Notes under the pieces: model-generated | What the model saw: only the letters and a program-made list of their open reading frames with translations | The model's database searches: none | Told to the model about the DNA's origin: nothing | Source of the DNA: Bacillota bacterium | GTDB taxonomy: Bacteria > Bacillota > Clostridia > Christensenellales > SZUA-584 | DNA length: 64,000 nucleotides | Direction: 5' to 3' | Assembly: GCA_023390815.1 (NCBI GenBank) | Contig: JAEWCC010000015.1 | Span: 1 to 64,000 of the forward strand | In this document: positions 16,666 through 25,110 of the stretch, one piece after another | How positions within the stretch are numbered: the first letter of the stretch is position 1 | Layout: each line of letters opens with the position of its first letter | Position numbers and translations under genes: made by a program

Positions 16666-16698
16666 CGATAGCCATGCGAAAAATGTCAATACATATTT

Positions 16699-17442
16699 TC
16701 ACATCAGCGGCTCGTAATATACCGCAACCATGGTGAGACCCTGCGCAGGTGCGGTGGCGCTGGCGGCATTACGATCCTTCTTGTCCAGAATCTCCCCCGT
16801 CCGCTCCGGCGGAATGCGCTTCAGGCCGATATCGATGAGCGTTCCCGCGATGATGCGCACCATGTGATACAAAAAGCCCGATCCCGTGACATCAATGTGG
16901 ATAAAAGGCGGTTCTTCCGTGATCGTCAAGGAGCGGATGGTACGCACGGTGTCCTTCACTTCGCTGCCCGCTGCGCAGAACGATGCGAAATCGTGCTCCC
17001 CGATGAGAGCCGCCGCCGCGCTGCGCATGGCTTCGATATCAAGGCTGCCCGATATGTGGCAGGATAGGTTGCGGTAAAGCGCCGATGGATGCGGCGCGTT
17101 ATAAATAGTATACCGATAGGTCTTTCCGCATGCATTGAACCGTGCATGAAAATCGTCTTCGGCTTGCTCCGAGCGCTTTACGCGGATATCATGCGGCAGA
17201 AGCCGGTTCATCGCATAGCTGATCTTATCAGGGGGGATCGTACAAAAGGTATCCAGATGGGCCACCTGCGCCAGCGCGTGTACGCCTGCGTCAGTGCGCC
17301 CTGCGCCGGTGATGGAGACGCGCTCACCCGAAGCCCGCTCGAACGCTTCCTCGAGCGCCTGCTGTACCGACAGGCCATTCTTCTGGCGCTGCCAGCCCGA
17401 ATAGTTTGTTCCTTCGTATTCGACAATCAACCGGACGCGCAT
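16699..17442 (-). CDS. truA: tRNA pseudouridine(38-40) synthase TruA
   Basis: 247 residues. Isomerises uridines 38-40 in the anticodon arm. Catalytic Asp51 lies in GRTDAGVHA; the opening VEYEGTNYSGWQRQ is characteristic. I use the ATG at 17442, two bases after the ecfT stop, because the family starts with this strand; the longer frame has nine extra residues. Last gene of ecfA1-ecfA2-ecfT-truA. Confidence 0.95.
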   Translation of the reverse strand: MRVRLIVEYEGTNYSGWQRQKNGLSVQQALEEAFERASGERVSITGAGRTDAGVHALAQVAHLDTFCTIPPDKISYAMNRLLPHDIRVKRSEQAEDDFHARFNACGKTYRYTIYNAPHPSALYRNLSCHISGSLDIEAMRSAAAALIGEHDFASFCAAGSEVKDTVRTIRSLTITEEPPFIHIDVTGSGFLYHMVRIIAGTLIDIGLKRIPPERTGEILDKKDRNAASATAPAQGLTMVAVYYEPLM

Positions 17443-17443
17443 A

Positions 17444-18238
17444 TCAATACCCGAAAGCCATGAACACAATCAGCCCGGCAACCACCATCGCTGCGATGAG
17501 ATCGCGCCAATGGAAGTGCAACACTTTCATCCTTGTGCGGCCTTCGCCGCCGTGGTAGCAGCGCGATTCCATCGCGAACGCGAGCTCGTCGGCCCGTCGG
17601 AACGCGCTTACAAACAGCGGTACCAGCAGCGGCACCATGCCTTTGGCGCGCGCAAATACGTTGCCGCTGTCAAACTCCGCGCCGCGCGCGGTCTGCGCCT
17701 TCATGATCTTGTCGGTCTCCTCGAGCAAGGTAGGGATGAAGCGCATCGCGATGGTCATCATCATCGCAAGCTCATGCACCGGAAAGCGGATGGCCTTTAA
17801 TGGCTTCATCAGGCTTTCCAGCGCGTCCGTCAGCGCAATGGGCGATGTCGTCAGCGTGAGCATCGTCGTCGCGCTGATTAGGAATATGAGTCGCACAGCC
17901 AGCCTCACGGCGCTGATCAGGCCCTCCTGCGTCACACGGAATATCCACCAGGAAAACAGCTCGGTTCCGCCTGAATAGAAAAAGGTATTTAGCACGAACG
18001 TAAGCACGATGATGAACCACAGCGGCTTTAGTCCGCGCAGCACCGTCTTCACATTGACACGAGAAAGCAATATCACCACTACCAGAAACGCAAATATCAC
18101 CAGATTGCCGATCACCGTATCGGCCATAAAAACCGCGACGATCAGCGCAATCGCAAGCAGCAGCTTGGTGCGCGGGTCCAGTCGGTGTATGATTGAGTTG
18201 CCCGGGAAGTATTGCCCGAGCGTCAGATTCTTAATCAT
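17444..18238 (-). CDS. ecfT: Energy-coupling factor transporter transmembrane protein EcfT
   Basis: 264 residues from the ATG at 18238 (GTG at 18247 is possible). Five to six membrane segments, then the two short Ala-Arg-Gly-type coupling motifs (ARG in QTARGAEF and ESRCYHGGEGRTR) that dock onto the ATPases. T component of a group II ECF vitamin/metal transporter, shared by S components encoded elsewhere. Overlaps ecfA2 by eight bases. Confidence 0.93.
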   Translation of the reverse strand: MIKNLTLGQYFPGNSIIHRLDPRTKLLLAIALIVAVFMADTVIGNLVIFAFLVVVILLSRVNVKTVLRGLKPLWFIIVLTFVLNTFFYSGGTELFSWWIFRVTQEGLISAVRLAVRLIFLISATTMLTLTTSPIALTDALESLMKPLKAIRFPVHELAMMMTIAMRFIPTLLEETDKIMKAQTARGAEFDSGNVFARAKGMVPLLVPLFVSAFRRADELAFAMESRCYHGGEGRTRMKVLHFHWRDLIAAMVVAGLIVFMAFGY

Positions 18239-19088
18239 GAGCGGCACCTGTCATGGAGATCACGAATTTCTCCAGGTCGGTCAGTCGAATCACTTCCTGC
18301 GGCACCGCTTTCCCGTGCGCGCGCAGTACCGAAGCCATCCGCGCGACAGCGGGCAGATCCAGCCCGATATTTTTTAGCTCGGCTTCTCGGGAGAACACCG
18401 CGGCGGGCGAGTCGTCCATGAGCAGCTTCGCGCCGCCGAGAACCAACACGCGCCGGGCATGCTCCGCGAGATCATCCATCGAATGCGTTATCATCAAAAT
18501 TGTCGCGCCCTCGGCGTTCAGCCGCGTTATGAGGCGCATCAGATGGTCCCGCCCCTGCGGATCGAGACCTGCTACGGGTTCGTCGAGTATCAGCATCTTT
18601 GGGCGGCTAGCCAGTACGCCTGCGATCGCAACGCGACGCTTCTGTCCGCCCGAAAGCTCGAAAGGCGACAGGTTGCCGATACCTTCATAATCGATCTCCA
18701 TCAGCTCCATCGCATGGTGAACCCGCTCGTCGATCTCTTCCTCGCTGACGCCGGTCCTGCGCGGCCCATAGGAGATGTCCTTGATGACCGTTTCTTCAAA
18801 AAGCTGATATTCGGGGTATTGGAACACTACGCCGATATGCCGGCGCAATGCTTTGCGGTCAAATCCTCTGACATTGATATCCTGCCCGTCCATCAGTACA
18901 CGGCCTGATGTGGGTTTTAATAAACCCGCAATCAAACTGATCAGCGTAGTTTTGCCGGAACCGGTGTGCCCGATAACGCCCACAAACTCACCATCGTCGA
19001 GCTTCAGGCTGATATCGTCAACCGCCTTGGACTCGAACGGCGTGCCGGGCATATAAGTATAGGTTAAGTGTTCTAACTCAACTGACAT
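18231..19088 (-). CDS. ecfA2: Energy-coupling factor transporter ATPase EcfA2
   Basis: 285 residues. Walker A GHTGSGKT at 40-47, Q-loop, signature LSGGQKRRVAIAG, Walker B MLILDEP. The ATG at 19088 has GTGGAGAAG upstream and matches the family start; it overlaps ecfA1 by 16 bases. Forms a heterodimer with EcfA1 to drive the ECF transporter. Confidence 0.95.
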   Translation of the reverse strand: MSVELEHLTYTYMPGTPFESKAVDDISLKLDDGEFVGVIGHTGSGKTTLISLIAGLLKPTSGRVLMDGQDINVRGFDRKALRRHIGVVFQYPEYQLFEETVIKDISYGPRRTGVSEEEIDERVHHAMELMEIDYEGIGNLSPFELSGGQKRRVAIAGVLASRPKMLILDEPVAGLDPQGRDHLMRLITRLNAEGATILMITHSMDDLAEHARRVLVLGGAKLLMDDSPAAVFSREAELKNIGLDLPAVARMASVLRAHGKAVPQEVIRLTDLEKFVISMTGAAHD

Positions 19089-19903
19089 ATCTTCTCCACG
19101 AATTCGTCGATGGTCAGCGGGCACTGCCCCACATCGATCCCGCGCTTTTTAAGCGCGTGGTACAGCGCGATATGCGGCGGCGCAGAAAGCCCCGCACCCG
19201 CAAGCGCTTCTTCGTTGGCAAATACTTCTCGCGGCGTGCCAGAAAGCGTGACCTGACCGCCCGTCATGATCACCACACGATCGGCTTCGAGCGACTCTTC
19301 CATATAGTGCGTAATGAGGATGATCGTCTTCCCCTGCATATGCAGCTTTCGGATCGTCTCCAACACCTCCGCGCGGCCTTCCGGGTCCAGCATCGCAGTC
19401 GGTTCGTCGAACACGATCACATCGGGCCGCATGGCAAGCACGCCCGCAATTGCGACACGCTGCTTCTGCCCGCCCGAGAGCATGTGCGGCGCGCGGTCCT
19501 TGTAATCGCCCATACCGACCTCATCCAGCGCTTCATCCACACGCTGACGGATCTCCGGCGCGGGAACACCGAGGTTCTCCGGGCCAAACGCCACATCCTC
19601 TTCCACAATCGTCGCGACGAGCTGATTATCCGGATTCTGAAACACCATACCCGCGGTACGCCGGATGTCCCACACGCGCGCCTCATCCTTGGTGTCCATG
19701 CCGTCTACCCGCACGCTGCCCGTTTCGGGCAGATAAAGCGCATTGATATGCTTGGCAAACGTCGATTTGCCCGAGCCGTTATGGCCGATGACCGCGACGA
19801 ACTCACCCCGCGCGATTTCGAGACTCACGCCCGAAAGCGCGGGCGTAATGCTGTTCTCGCCCCGGTAAGAATAGCTGACTTCTTTTGCTTCTACAATCGC
19901 CAT
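19073..19903 (-). CDS. ecfA1: Energy-coupling factor transporter ATPase EcfA1
   Basis: 276 residues. Walker A GHNGSGKS at 40-47, signature LSGGQKQRVAIAG, Walker B VIVFDEP. Standard place just downstream of rplQ in Bacillota. A TATAAT on the minus strand at 19930-19935, after the rplQ terminator, suggests its own promoter. GGAG-rich ribosome site. Confidence 0.95.
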   Translation of the reverse strand: MAIVEAKEVSYSYRGENSITPALSGVSLEIARGEFVAVIGHNGSGKSTFAKHINALYLPETGSVRVDGMDTKDEARVWDIRRTAGMVFQNPDNQLVATIVEEDVAFGPENLGVPAPEIRQRVDEALDEVGMGDYKDRAPHMLSGGQKQRVAIAGVLAMRPDVIVFDEPTAMLDPEGRAEVLETIRKLHMQGKTIILITHYMEESLEADRVVIMTGGQVTLSGTPREVFANEEALAGAGLSAPPHIALYHALKKRGIDVGQCPLTIDEFVEKICQLS

Positions 19904-19940
19904 CCCCGGCTCCTTCCCTGTGACATCCCATTATAACACG

Positions 19941-19972
19941 AAAAGGCTTCGAAAATATCGCTTTTCAAAGCC
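19941..19972 (-). terminator. Terminator of the S10-spc-alpha operon
   Basis: GGCTT(C)GAAAA at 19945-19954 pairs with the TTTTC(A)AAGCC arm ending at 19972; on the minus strand it is followed by TTTTCG. Lies 30 bases past the rplQ stop. Confidence 0.75.
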
Positions 19973-20001
19973 TCTTTCCGCAATTGTTATCGTGTTCCGG
20001 A

Positions 20002-20508
20002 TTACACGAGCTCCAGAATAACCACTTCGGAAGCGTCGCCGCGGCGCGGCCCCTTCTTGATGATACGTGTGTAGCCGCCGCCCGTTCCCATATCCTGAGC
20101 GCGCTTATAGTATTTCGGGCCGTATTCGCGGAACATCTTCTCAACGAGCGGATGCGTCACATCACCCGTACGCTTTTTATAGTCGAACTTGCTCTCGCCG
20201 TCTTTCTTAGTCTCCGGCACGTTGTAGACATACTGCATAATGCGACGTCTGGCGGCCAGCTTGCTGGGCGCGTCAACCACGACTTCGCGTTTCGTCTTAT
20301 CGTCGCCGTCGGTTACTACTTTGTTAACCTTCTGCGTGTTCGCGTATTCCTTCACGGCCAGCGTGATCAGCTTCTCCGCGATGCGTCTCGTTTCCTTGGC
20401 GCGTGCCAGGGTCGTTTCGATCCGGCCGTTCCATAATAGGCTCGTCACAAGATTGCGCAGCGCCGCTTTCCTCTGATCCTGCTGCATGTTCAGCTTTCTG
20501 TTGACCAT
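20002..20508 (-). CDS. rplQ: 50S ribosomal protein L17
   Basis: 168 residues against about 120 for most bacteria. The L17 core is split: after the N-terminal half (to about residue 60) there is an insert of about 50 charged residues (GDDKTKREVV, ETKKDGESKFDYKK), then the usual C-terminal GGGYTRI and AEVVILELV-like end. Similar enlarged L17 proteins occur in some Clostridia. ATG at 20508 gives the normal MVNRKLN start. Last gene of the ribosomal block. Confidence 0.95.
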   Translation of the reverse strand: MVNRKLNMQQDQRKAALRNLVTSLLWNGRIETTLARAKETRRIAEKLITLAVKEYANTQKVNKVVTDGDDKTKREVVVDAPSKLAARRRIMQYVYNVPETKKDGESKFDYKKRTGDVTHPLVEKMFREYGPKYYKRAQDMGTGGGYTRIIKKGPRRGDASEVVILELV

Positions 20509-20561
20509 ATTTCCTCCCTGCGTGCAGCGCATCCGCGCCGCTCACCTTCTGTATTGGTTGA

Positions 20562-21506
20562 TTAGTCGTCCATCCGCAGCGAAAGCCCCAGTGCGGCGAG
20601 CTTCTGCTCAACCTCCTCGAGCGACTTGCGCCCCAGGTTGCGGACTTTCATCATTTCCTCTTCGTTGCGCTTGATGAGCTCTTCGACCGTGTTGATGCCC
20701 GCGCGCTTCAGACAGTTGTAGGAACGGACGGAGAGATCGAGTTCCTCGATCGTAATCTCGAGTACCTTTTCCTTTTTGTCTTCCTCAGGCTCTACCATGA
20801 TCTCGACATTCTGCACGTGTTCGGTGAGTCCCACGAACTGTGCGAGATGCTCGTTAATGATCTTGGCTGCGAGCGACACTGCTTCATCCGGCGCGATCGT
20901 CCCGTTCGTCCAAAGCTCAATACTGAGCTTGTCGTAGTCGGTGATCTGCCCGACACGCGTATTTTCCACCGTGAAGTTCACCTTGCGGACCGGCGTAAAG
21001 AGCGAGTCAATCGGAATGATACCGATCGGCATATCCGTTTCCTTGTTCTTATCCGCCAGCACATAGCCACGGCCCTTCTCGATCGTGATTTCCATGTATA
21101 CATGGGCATCTTTGTCGAGGGTCATGATGTGCAGCTCGGGATTTAAAATCTCGACGTCCGCGTCTTCGGATATATCGCTTGCGCGCACATCCTTGGGCCC
21201 GCGCGCATCGATAATCAGCGTCTTGGGCTCATCGGAATAGAGCTTGACTGCAAGACCTTTAAGGTTCAGCACGATACCCACAACATCTTCGCTCACGCCT
21301 TCAATTGTGGAAAACTCGTGCAATACCCCGTCGATGCGAATCCGTGTTACTGCCGCGCCCGGCAGGCACGAAAGCAGCACCCGTCGCAGCGAATTACCCA
21401 GCGTGGAGCCAAAGCCCCGCTCGAGCGGTTCCATCACAAACTTGGCGTATGTGCCATCTTCCGACTGCGCTGTGCACTGTATATTCGGCTTTTCTATCTC
21501 TAACAT
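20562..21506 (-). CDS. rpoA: RNA polymerase alpha subunit
   Basis: 314 residues. N-terminal dimerisation domain with GFGSTLGNSLRRVLLSCLPG, a linker around 228-245, and the C-terminal domain with SVRSYNCLKRAGINTVEEL and NLGRKSLEEV that contacts promoter DNA and activators. In the alpha operon between rpsD and rplQ. Confidence 0.98.
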   Translation of the reverse strand: MLEIEKPNIQCTAQSEDGTYAKFVMEPLERGFGSTLGNSLRRVLLSCLPGAAVTRIRIDGVLHEFSTIEGVSEDVVGIVLNLKGLAVKLYSDEPKTLIIDARGPKDVRASDISEDADVEILNPELHIMTLDKDAHVYMEITIEKGRGYVLADKNKETDMPIGIIPIDSLFTPVRKVNFTVENTRVGQITDYDKLSIELWTNGTIAPDEAVSLAAKIINEHLAQFVGLTEHVQNVEIMVEPEEDKKEKVLEITIEELDLSVRSYNCLKRAGINTVEELIKRNEEEMMKVRNLGRKSLEEVEQKLAALGLSLRMDD

Positions 21507-21561
21507 GATTTAAAACCCTCCCGTTTCGTTTAATATATCGAGGGCAACCGCTTATATCAAT

Positions 21562-22185
21562 CTACTTCGAGTAGTGCTCAACGATCAGATGCTCTTCGAT
21601 GGTCAGATCGATATCCTCTCTGGCCGGAACTGCAACGACCCTGCCCGTTAAATTCGTATTATCCATACTGAGCCAGCTCGGCATCGGCCGCGCTTCGCTC
21701 TCGCGGATTTCTTTGATCCGATCGATTTCGGCTGATCTCTTCTTCACGCTGATCTCGTCCCCCACCTGTACGATATAGGACGGGATGTCGATCTTTTTGC
21801 CGTTAACCAGGATATGTCCGTGGACAACGGTCTGGCGAGCCTGTGCGCGTGAATCCGCAAGTCCAAGGCGGAACACGACGTTATCGAGACGCGATTCCAG
21901 AAGGCGCAGCAGGTTTTCGCCCGTTTTGCCCTTCATGCGCTCAGCAATCTCGTAATATTTATGAAATTGGGATTCCAGCATGCCGTAAGCCCGTTTGACC
22001 TTCTGCTTCTCGCGAAGCTGCAAGCCATATTCGGAAACCTTTTTGCGGCTCTTGGTCTGCATGCCCGGCGCAACCGGTCTTTTGGTGAACGAGCATTTTC
22101 CGGTATAGCACCGGTCGCCCTTAAGGAAAAGCTTGCAGCCTTCCCTGCGGCACTGGCGGCAAACGGAATCTGTATATCTTGCCAT
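21562..22185 (-). CDS. rpsD: 30S ribosomal protein S4
   Basis: 207 residues with the N-terminal zinc-type cysteines (CRQCRREGCKLFLKGDRC) and the S4 RNA-binding domain RLDNVVFRLGLADSRAQARQ. Primary 16S-binding protein and, in many bacteria, translational regulator of the alpha operon. Unlike many Bacillota it stays within the operon here. Confidence 0.97.
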   Translation of the reverse strand: MARYTDSVCRQCRREGCKLFLKGDRCYTGKCSFTKRPVAPGMQTKSRKKVSEYGLQLREKQKVKRAYGMLESQFHKYYEIAERMKGKTGENLLRLLESRLDNVVFRLGLADSRAQARQTVVHGHILVNGKKIDIPSYIVQVGDEISVKKRSAEIDRIKEIRESEARPMPSWLSMDNTNLTGRVVAVPAREDIDLTIEEHLIVEHYSK

Positions 22186-22200
22186 ATCTACATTTCCTCC

Positions 22201-22596
22201 TTAAACTCTCCGGCGTTTTGGCGGGCGGCAGCCGTTATGCGGTATCGGCGTAACGTCCTTGATGAGGCTGACTTCAAGCCCTGCGGTCTGCAGCGCACGG
22301 ATAGCCGCCTCTCTGCCGGAACCCGGCCCCTTCACATACACGTCCACATACTTGAGGCCGTGTTCCATCGCTGCGCTGGCTGCCTTCTCAGCTGCCACCT
22401 GCGCGGCAAACGGTGTGCTCTTTTTGGAGCCGCGGAAACCCATGCCGCCGGCGCTTGCCCATGAAAGGGCATTTCCTGCGCCGTCCGTCATCGTGACAAG
22501 CGTATTGTTAAAGGAAGCATGGATATGCGCCTGACCACGCTCGATGTTCTTTCTCTCTCTGCGCTTCTTCGCAGTCGCTTTAACTGGTTTGGCCAT
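22201..22596 (-). CDS. rpsK: 30S ribosomal protein S11
   Basis: 131 residues, normal length, with the conserved HASFNNTLVTMTD opening block and the CRPPKRRRV end. Platform protein that contacts the Shine-Dalgarno helix region. Between rpsM and rpsD. Confidence 0.98.
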   Translation of the reverse strand: MAKPVKATAKKRRERKNIERGQAHIHASFNNTLVTMTDGAGNALSWASAGGMGFRGSKKSTPFAAQVAAEKAASAAMEHGLKYVDVYVKGPGSGREAAIRALQTAGLEVSLIKDVTPIPHNGCRPPKRRRV

Positions 22597-22605
22597 GGCC
22601 TATCC

Positions 22606-22974
22606 TCACTTTCTCTTCGCGCCAACGGTGCGCTTGGGACCTTTGCGCGTACGCGCGTTCTGCTTTGAGCTCTGTCCTCTTACCGGCAGGCCCTTGCGGT
22701 GGCGGATGCCTCTGTAGCAGCCGATCTCGATGAGGCGTTTGATGCTCATCGTGGTATCGCGGCGCAGGTCACCTTCCACTTTCAGGTTCTTTTCGATGTA
22801 GTCTCTGAGCTTGCCGACTTCCGACTCGGTCAAATCTTTAACACGCGTGTCGGGGCTGATTTCGGTTTTTGCCAGTATCTCCTGGGAGGTCTTAAGCCCG
22901 ATGCCGTAAATGTAGGTCAGGCCGATCTCCACCCTCTTCTCTTTTGGCAGGTCTATACCCTGTATACGTGCCAC
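22606..22974 (-). CDS. rpsM: 30S ribosomal protein S13
   Basis: 122 residues: ARIQGIDLPKEKRVEIGLTYIYGIG at the start and the basic RGQSSKQNARTRKGP tail that reaches the P-site tRNA. First gene of the alpha part after rpmJ; 91 bases of spacer separate the two. Confidence 0.98.
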   Translation of the reverse strand: MARIQGIDLPKEKRVEIGLTYIYGIGLKTSQEILAKTEISPDTRVKDLTESEVGKLRDYIEKNLKVEGDLRRDTTMSIKRLIEIGCYRGIRHRKGLPVRGQSSKQNARTRKGPKRTVGAKRK

Positions 22975-23065
22975 TTTCGTTTTACCTCCGAAAATTGTTT
23001 ATATAAGAAGCCATACGGATCAGGGATATTATACCCTGCAGCCGCTCCGTACAAACATTCACAGC

Positions 23066-23179
23066 TTAGCCTTGCGTCTGTTTGTGCTTGGGGTTCTTGC
23101 AGATCACCATCACCTTGCCGGCCCTCTTGATGACCTTGCACTTCTCGCATATCGGTTTTACCGACGGCCTTACTTTCAT
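23066..23179 (-). CDS. rpmJ: 50S ribosomal protein L36
   Basis: 37 residues read directly from the sequence: MKVRPSVKPICEKCK ... KNPKHKQTQG. Zinc ligands Cys11, Cys14, Cys27 and His32 are all present, so this is the zinc form. AGGAGG lies upstream of the ATG at 23179. Standard place between infA and rpsM. Confidence 0.97.
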   Translation of the reverse strand: MKVRPSVKPICEKCKVIKRAGKVMVICKNPKHKQTQG

Positions 23180-23192
23180 GACTCTTCCTCCT

Positions 23193-23414
23193 TCAGTTCT
23201 TGCCGCGCCATGTGATGCGCCCGCGTTTTAAGTCGTACGGGGATATCTCCACCGTCACCTTGTCACCGGGCAATATACGGATATAATGCATGCGCAGTTT
23301 GCCCGATATATGCGCGAGCACCTTGTGGCCGTTTTCCAATTCCACTTCGAAGACAGCGTTTGGGAACGCCTCCGTTACCCTGCCTTCCATTTCAATCACG
23401 TCGCTTTTTGACAA
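23193..23414 (-). CDS. infA: Translation initiation factor IF-1
   Basis: 73 residues, single S1/OB fold, with LENGHKVLAHISGKLRMHYIRILPGD typical of IF-1. Occupies the A site during initiation. The start is TTG at 23414, with GGGGGAAG upstream, inside the end of the KOW-protein gene (19-base overlap), so coupling and a weak start may limit output. Confidence 0.97.
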   Translation of the reverse strand: MSKSDVIEMEGRVTEAFPNAVFEVELENGHKVLAHISGKLRMHYIRILPGDKVTVEISPYDLKRGRITWRGKN

Positions 23415-23719
23415 GTCGCTTCCCCCTTCTGTGCGTCGCTTTCACTGATACTGGTTCTGATTGCGCTTCTGATCTCCGCATCGAAGACCCTCGCGCCTTC
23501 CTTCAGCTTACCCGCGATGCCGCTGAGCACCTCCGGGCAGAGCTTTAAGTGTCGCAGCTTTTTCTTCTTGGGGCGGTCCTTGCTCCTTAAGTCTCCGTCG
23601 ACGATGTTTACATACTGCCCGTCAATGATGTTCATGATGACGAAATATCGTCCCTTGTCCCTTCCGGCGGTCGATTTGACGAGTCGTCCGACCTCCACGG
23701 GGTATTCCACCATTCGCAT
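23396..23719 (-). CDS. KOW-domain RNA-binding protein
   Basis: 107 residues. A KOW/L14e-like motif (VGRLVKSTAGRDKGRYFVIMNIID near the start) followed by a basic stretch RSKDRPKKKKLRHLKL and a charged tail. This small family is found in Clostridia and other Bacillota between map and infA and is thought to bind ribosomal RNA; its role is not established. ATG at 23719 overlaps the map stop (TGATG), and its own end overlaps infA. Confidence 0.8.
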   Translation of the reverse strand: MRMVEYPVEVGRLVKSTAGRDKGRYFVIMNIIDGQYVNIVDGDLRSKDRPKKKKLRHLKLCPEVLSGIAGKLKEGARVFDAEIRSAIRTSISESDAQKGEATCQKAT

Positions 23720-24474
23720 CACCCCCCTGACACCTTTGTCAGTATCTCCGGGCCGTTTTCTGTGAGCGCCACCGTGTTTTCATGGTGGGCCGAAAGGCTT
23801 CCATCCCGGGTACATACTGTCCAGCCGTTCGGGCGCGTTACGGTTTCTTTCGCACCGTAGTTGACCATCGGCTCAATCGCGAGCACCATGCCAACCTCCA
23901 GCCTGGGTCCCTTGCTGAAGCTGACAAAGTTGGGCACGTTGGGATCCTCGTGCATTTCCTGACCGATCCCGTGGCCCACCAGCTCGCGTACCACCGAGAA
24001 TCCGGCCCCTTCCGCAACCTTCTGAACGGCCGCTGATATCGCGCAAAGCCGCTCTCCGGCCGCAAAAGCGTTCATGCCCGCATAAAATGCCTCTTCGGTC
24101 ACACGGATGAGACGCTTCGCTTCGTTTGTGATGGGCCCCACCGCATAAGTCCTTGAATTATCGCCGTGGTAACCCTTATACTTCGCGCCGAGATCGATGC
24201 TTACGATGTCTCCATCCTTGAGCACCCGGTTACCCGGTATGCCATGCACGATCTCATCGTTTACCGAGGCGCATATCGAGGCCGGATACCCGTGGTATCC
24301 GAGAAACGAGGGGGAAGCCCCCCTGCTCTCGATAAAACGCCTGGCAATCGTATCGAGTTCCTTGGTCGTAATGCCGGGGCGAACCGCCTCGCCGACCTGC
24401 GCCAGCGCTTCCGCGCTGATCTCGCCTGCGGCGCGCATAAACTCAATTTCCCGGGCTGATCGGATATTGATCAT
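23719..24474 (-). CDS. map: Methionine aminopeptidase, type I
   Basis: 251 residues. Removes the initiator methionine. Metal ligands lie in the conserved blocks SIDLGAKYKGYHGDNSRTY (two Asp), VGHGIGQEMHEDPNV (His) and IEPMVNYG (Glu), with a final Glu in HHENTVALTENGPE. Lacks the N-terminal zinc finger of the eukaryote-like types. Overlaps adk by four bases. Confidence 0.97.
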   Translation of the reverse strand: MINIRSAREIEFMRAAGEISAEALAQVGEAVRPGITTKELDTIARRFIESRGASPSFLGYHGYPASICASVNDEIVHGIPGNRVLKDGDIVSIDLGAKYKGYHGDNSRTYAVGPITNEAKRLIRVTEEAFYAGMNAFAAGERLCAISAAVQKVAEGAGFSVVRELVGHGIGQEMHEDPNVPNFVSFSKGPRLEVGMVLAIEPMVNYGAKETVTRPNGWTVCTRDGSLSAHHENTVALTENGPEILTKVSGG

Positions 24475-25100
24475 TGCTGCTTATCCAACACAGCCAGGAT
24501 CGCCTCGGTTATGTTGTCGATCCCCCCGGAACCCACGATGTCGTAAAGTATCCCTTTTGCGGTATAATAGTCGATCAACGGTTTCGTCTTTTCCTTGTAT
24601 ACCGCGAGGCGCTGACGGACTACCTCTTCGGTGTCGTCATCGCGCACATACAGCTCTCCGCCGCACTTGGGGCAAACCTTCACGTTTTCCAGCATGGACT
24701 CGTGATAGGTCGCGCCGCAATCGCGGCAAACGCGCCGCCCGCATATACGGTGGATCAGCTTGCTGTCCGGCACGTATATGTTGACCACCGCATCCAGCGA
24801 AGCGATCTTTTCGAGCGCCGCTGCTTGCTCCTTTGTGCGCGGGAATCCGTCGAGTATGAAGCCGCTTTGGGCGTCGGGCGCAGCAATGCGCTCCTTCACC
24901 ATCGCGATAATCACGTCGTCCGGCAACAAGGAGCCTGCGTCGATGTATGCTTTGGCCTGCGCGCCCAGCTCGGTGCCGTTCTTGATCTCTTCGCGGAGCA
25001 TATCGCCCGTTGAGATGTGCGGTATGCCGAGTCGGCTCGATATCCTCGCGGCCTGCGTGCCTTTGCCCGCCCCCGGCGGACCAACGAACATCAGCTTCAT
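24471..25100 (-). CDS. adk: Adenylate kinase, zinc-type LID
   Basis: 209 residues. P-loop GPPGAGKGTQ at 7-16, DGFPRT, and a LID with four cysteines in CRRVCRDCG ... CPKCGGE pattern (CRDC and CPKC pairs), typical of Gram-positive enzymes that bind zinc structurally. Interconverts AMP, ATP and ADP. Between secY and map as in most Bacillota. Confidence 0.98.
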   Translation of the reverse strand: MKLMFVGPPGAGKGTQAARISSRLGIPHISTGDMLREEIKNGTELGAQAKAYIDAGSLLPDDVIIAMVKERIAAPDAQSGFILDGFPRTKEQAAALEKIASLDAVVNIYVPDSKLIHRICGRRVCRDCGATYHESMLENVKVCPKCGGELYVRDDDTEEVVRQRLAVYKEKTKPLIDYYTAKGILYDIVGSGGIDNITEAILAVLDKQQ

Positions 25101-25110
25101 GCCATCCCTC

